From Isoperla grammatica (lineage: Eukaryota; Arthropoda; Insecta; Plecoptera; Perlodidae), in NCBI GenBank assembly GCA_945910005.1, contig OX246745.1:9258545-9322544 (forward strand): a stretch of DNA of 64,000 nt, read 5' to 3'. Below, in pieces: positions 62,341 through 64,000 of the stretch; position 1 is the first letter of the stretch; the number at the start of each line of letters is the position of its first letter. The notes beneath the pieces were generated by a model. That model searched no databases and was not told where the DNA came from. It saw only the letters and a list, made by a program, of their open reading frames with translations. The position numbers and the translations under genes were made by a program.

Positions 62341-64000
62341 GGTGAAGATTCTTATGGCCTGTGGTGAAGCGTCCCAAAAGAGAATGTCGTATGCAAGGTG
62401 GGAGTGGATGTGGGCAAAGTATACAATTTTAAGGATGTCTGGTGTAACTATATAAGACAGCTTCCTTAGAAGGTAACAGCCACTGAGGACTTAGGAGGAT
62501 ATTTTTTCTATATGAGGTGCCCAGTCTAAGAGTTTCCGATAGCGTTAGGCCTAGGAGATTGATAGAGTTGGTTCGAGTGGTGTTTGCTCTGTAGCAGTAT
62601 ACGGGGGCTTGAGAGGTGGGGAGTGTGGAAAGAAATGTAAGTTGTTTTGGAGAGCGAGAGAGTGAATTGATTATCGTTGCAGTAATGCAACATTATTTGA
62701 GCTTGGTTGTTAAGTATGGAGGGAAGAGTGGGGGCGGCTAGAGTTTTTGAGGCTGTCAGCAGTTGAGTAAAGTCATCAGCATATATGGTGACATTACCTT
62801 CCTGCAAGTGTTTGGGTAGGTCATTTAGGCTTATTAGGAAGGCAAGGGGACCAAGGATTGAGCCTTGTGAGTTGTGGCACGCCTTTGATAATTGCTTTGA
62901 GCTTAGATAGGGTGAATTTAGAAGAGCCGTTTAATGTGCTCCTGATTTCTACTTTTTGGGATCGATCGGACAATTGTAGGAGGAACTCCATTGCAAAGCA
63001 ATTCCCCTCATGCCGTAGTTTTCCATTTTGGACAGCAAGATGCTGTGATCGATGGAGTCAAAAGCCTTGCTGAGGTCATAAAAGATGCCGACAGCGGTAT
63101 CGCCAGAGTCAAGGGCAGAGTAAAGTGGCGAGAGAAAGTTAAAGAGGGCCGTGTTTGTAGATTTTTTGTTTGAGAAATCCATGTTGATGTGGTGAAATTA
63201 ATTTATGATAGTTGAGATGAGACATAAGGCGGTCGTGCATGATATATTCGTACATCTTGGAGAAAGAGGATTGGAGTGAGATTGGCCGTTAGTTGTTTGG
63301 CTCAGTTTTTTTTTGCCTTTCTGATGCTTATAGATGGGGATTACTCTGGCAACTTTTGATTTGGAGGGAAAGATTCCTGTAGAAAGAGATTCATTTATGA
63401 TGTGGGCTAGGACATGAAATATAAGATTAGAGCATTTAGCTAGGAGATACCCAGGTATCTCATCCAGGCCAGCGGAATGCTTATAGAGCTTATTTTCTTT
63501 AGTAATTTTGACACTTCATTGGGTTGGTAAGATACAAAAATATTGTTTCGGTTTGGGATGCCAAATTCCTTGAACTGGAAGAGTTAAGGTTTGGTTGATG
63601 TGGCAGGGGTTGGACTTCTGGGACCGAGTTAATAAGAAAGTCGTTGAAGGTATTGGCAAGTAGAAGAGGTTCTGTGATAGGGGGACCACCTGTTATGAGA
63701 GAAAGATTGCATTTGCTTGTAGGGGCTCGGGATTGTGAGTTTATGAGAGACCACGCTGATCTGGACTTGTTGCTGGACAAGGAGATTTGGTTGCCATTGA
63801 AATTTAGTTTAGCTAAGCAGATATTCTGGGCATGTTTTTTCTTTAGAATGTTGTATTTCTGCCTGGAAAGGGCTGAACTGTGTGAGTGTTTGATGGAAGA
63901 ATGGAGCGATCTTAGTTTATGAGCTTCTGTGCGTAGAGTGTGTGTGATCCATGGGCATCCGTCTACTTTCTTTGTAGAAATGAGTTTGAGAGGGAAAGCG
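62341..64000 (-). pseudogene. Non-LTR retrotransposon reverse transcriptase, frameshifted, cut by window end
   Basis: Read on the minus strand, conserved reverse transcriptase blocks appear in order but in shifting frames. The first is a linker with PWITHTLR (near 63950), then SNKSRSAWSLINS and PLLLANTFNDFLI (63499-63780). Next come AGLDEIPGYLLAKCSNLI...STGIFPSKSKVARVIP (about 63345-63475), GIFYDLSKAFDSIDHSILL (within 62949-63182) and the catalytic YADD (62772-62783). The thumb follows, with LSGCYLLRKLSY and HSHLAYDILFW (about 62345-62480). The layout fits CR1/L2/Jockey-like elements. Frameshifts between blocks make it inactive. Its 5' part, including any endonuclease, lies beyond the window. 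Confidence 0.85.

Overview
This is a eukaryotic, AT-rich, intron-rich animal window with two head-to-head protein genes in a field of small transposon remnants. The plus strand carries a complete inositol 1,4,5-trisphosphate receptor gene (Itpr): 43 constitutive coding exons between 19171 and 56516. I rebuilt them exon by exon with GT-AG borders and consistent phases, giving a 2,744-residue protein. The minus strand carries a small three-exon gene (17820 down to 14192) for a 271-residue single-PDZ protein with an ezrin/moesin-binding tail, the NHERF/Sip1 scaffold family. Their start codons are about 1.35 kb apart, so they may share a divergent promoter.

Organism: the receptor reads more like insect than vertebrate IP3 receptors (for example the [16 protein letters not shown] segment, GGGIGD filter and HVAANYEL segment). 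The scaffold has one PDZ domain like fly Sip1, and a tRNA-derived SINE has a core of a kind I associate with arthropods. I infer a protostome, probably an arthropod with large introns, but the species is not determinable here. The palindromic octamer TAGGCCTA recurs throughout the non-coding DNA.

Layout: 1-14191 is gene-poor and holds a pogo/Tigger-type MITE (34-634), foldback elements and no credible gene. 14192-17820 is Sip1/NHERF, with a possible LINE relic and a GC-rich hairpin in its large intron. 17821-19170 is the shared upstream region. 19171-56516 is Itpr; its introns hold a hAT-type MITE with 8-bp target duplication, a Harbinger-like MITE, a 106/112-bp minisatellite, a near-perfect 44-bp-arm hairpin and a full tRNA-SINE with 10-bp target duplication. 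56517-61130 is 3' UTR and intergenic DNA with a tandem repeat and a possible 5S-like relic. 61130-64000 is a broken non-LTR retrotransposon on the minus strand, interrupted by a 22-bp-TIR element and another retroelement tail.

The most interesting observation is an in-frame 54-nt candidate cassette exon (43624-43677). It lies exactly where vertebrate ITPR1 carries its neuronal SII splice segment. Functionally, Itpr releases calcium from the ER on IP3 binding, and Sip1/NHERF scaffolds link membrane proteins to ERM proteins at the cell cortex. A direct link between the two here is only inference from their adjacency.
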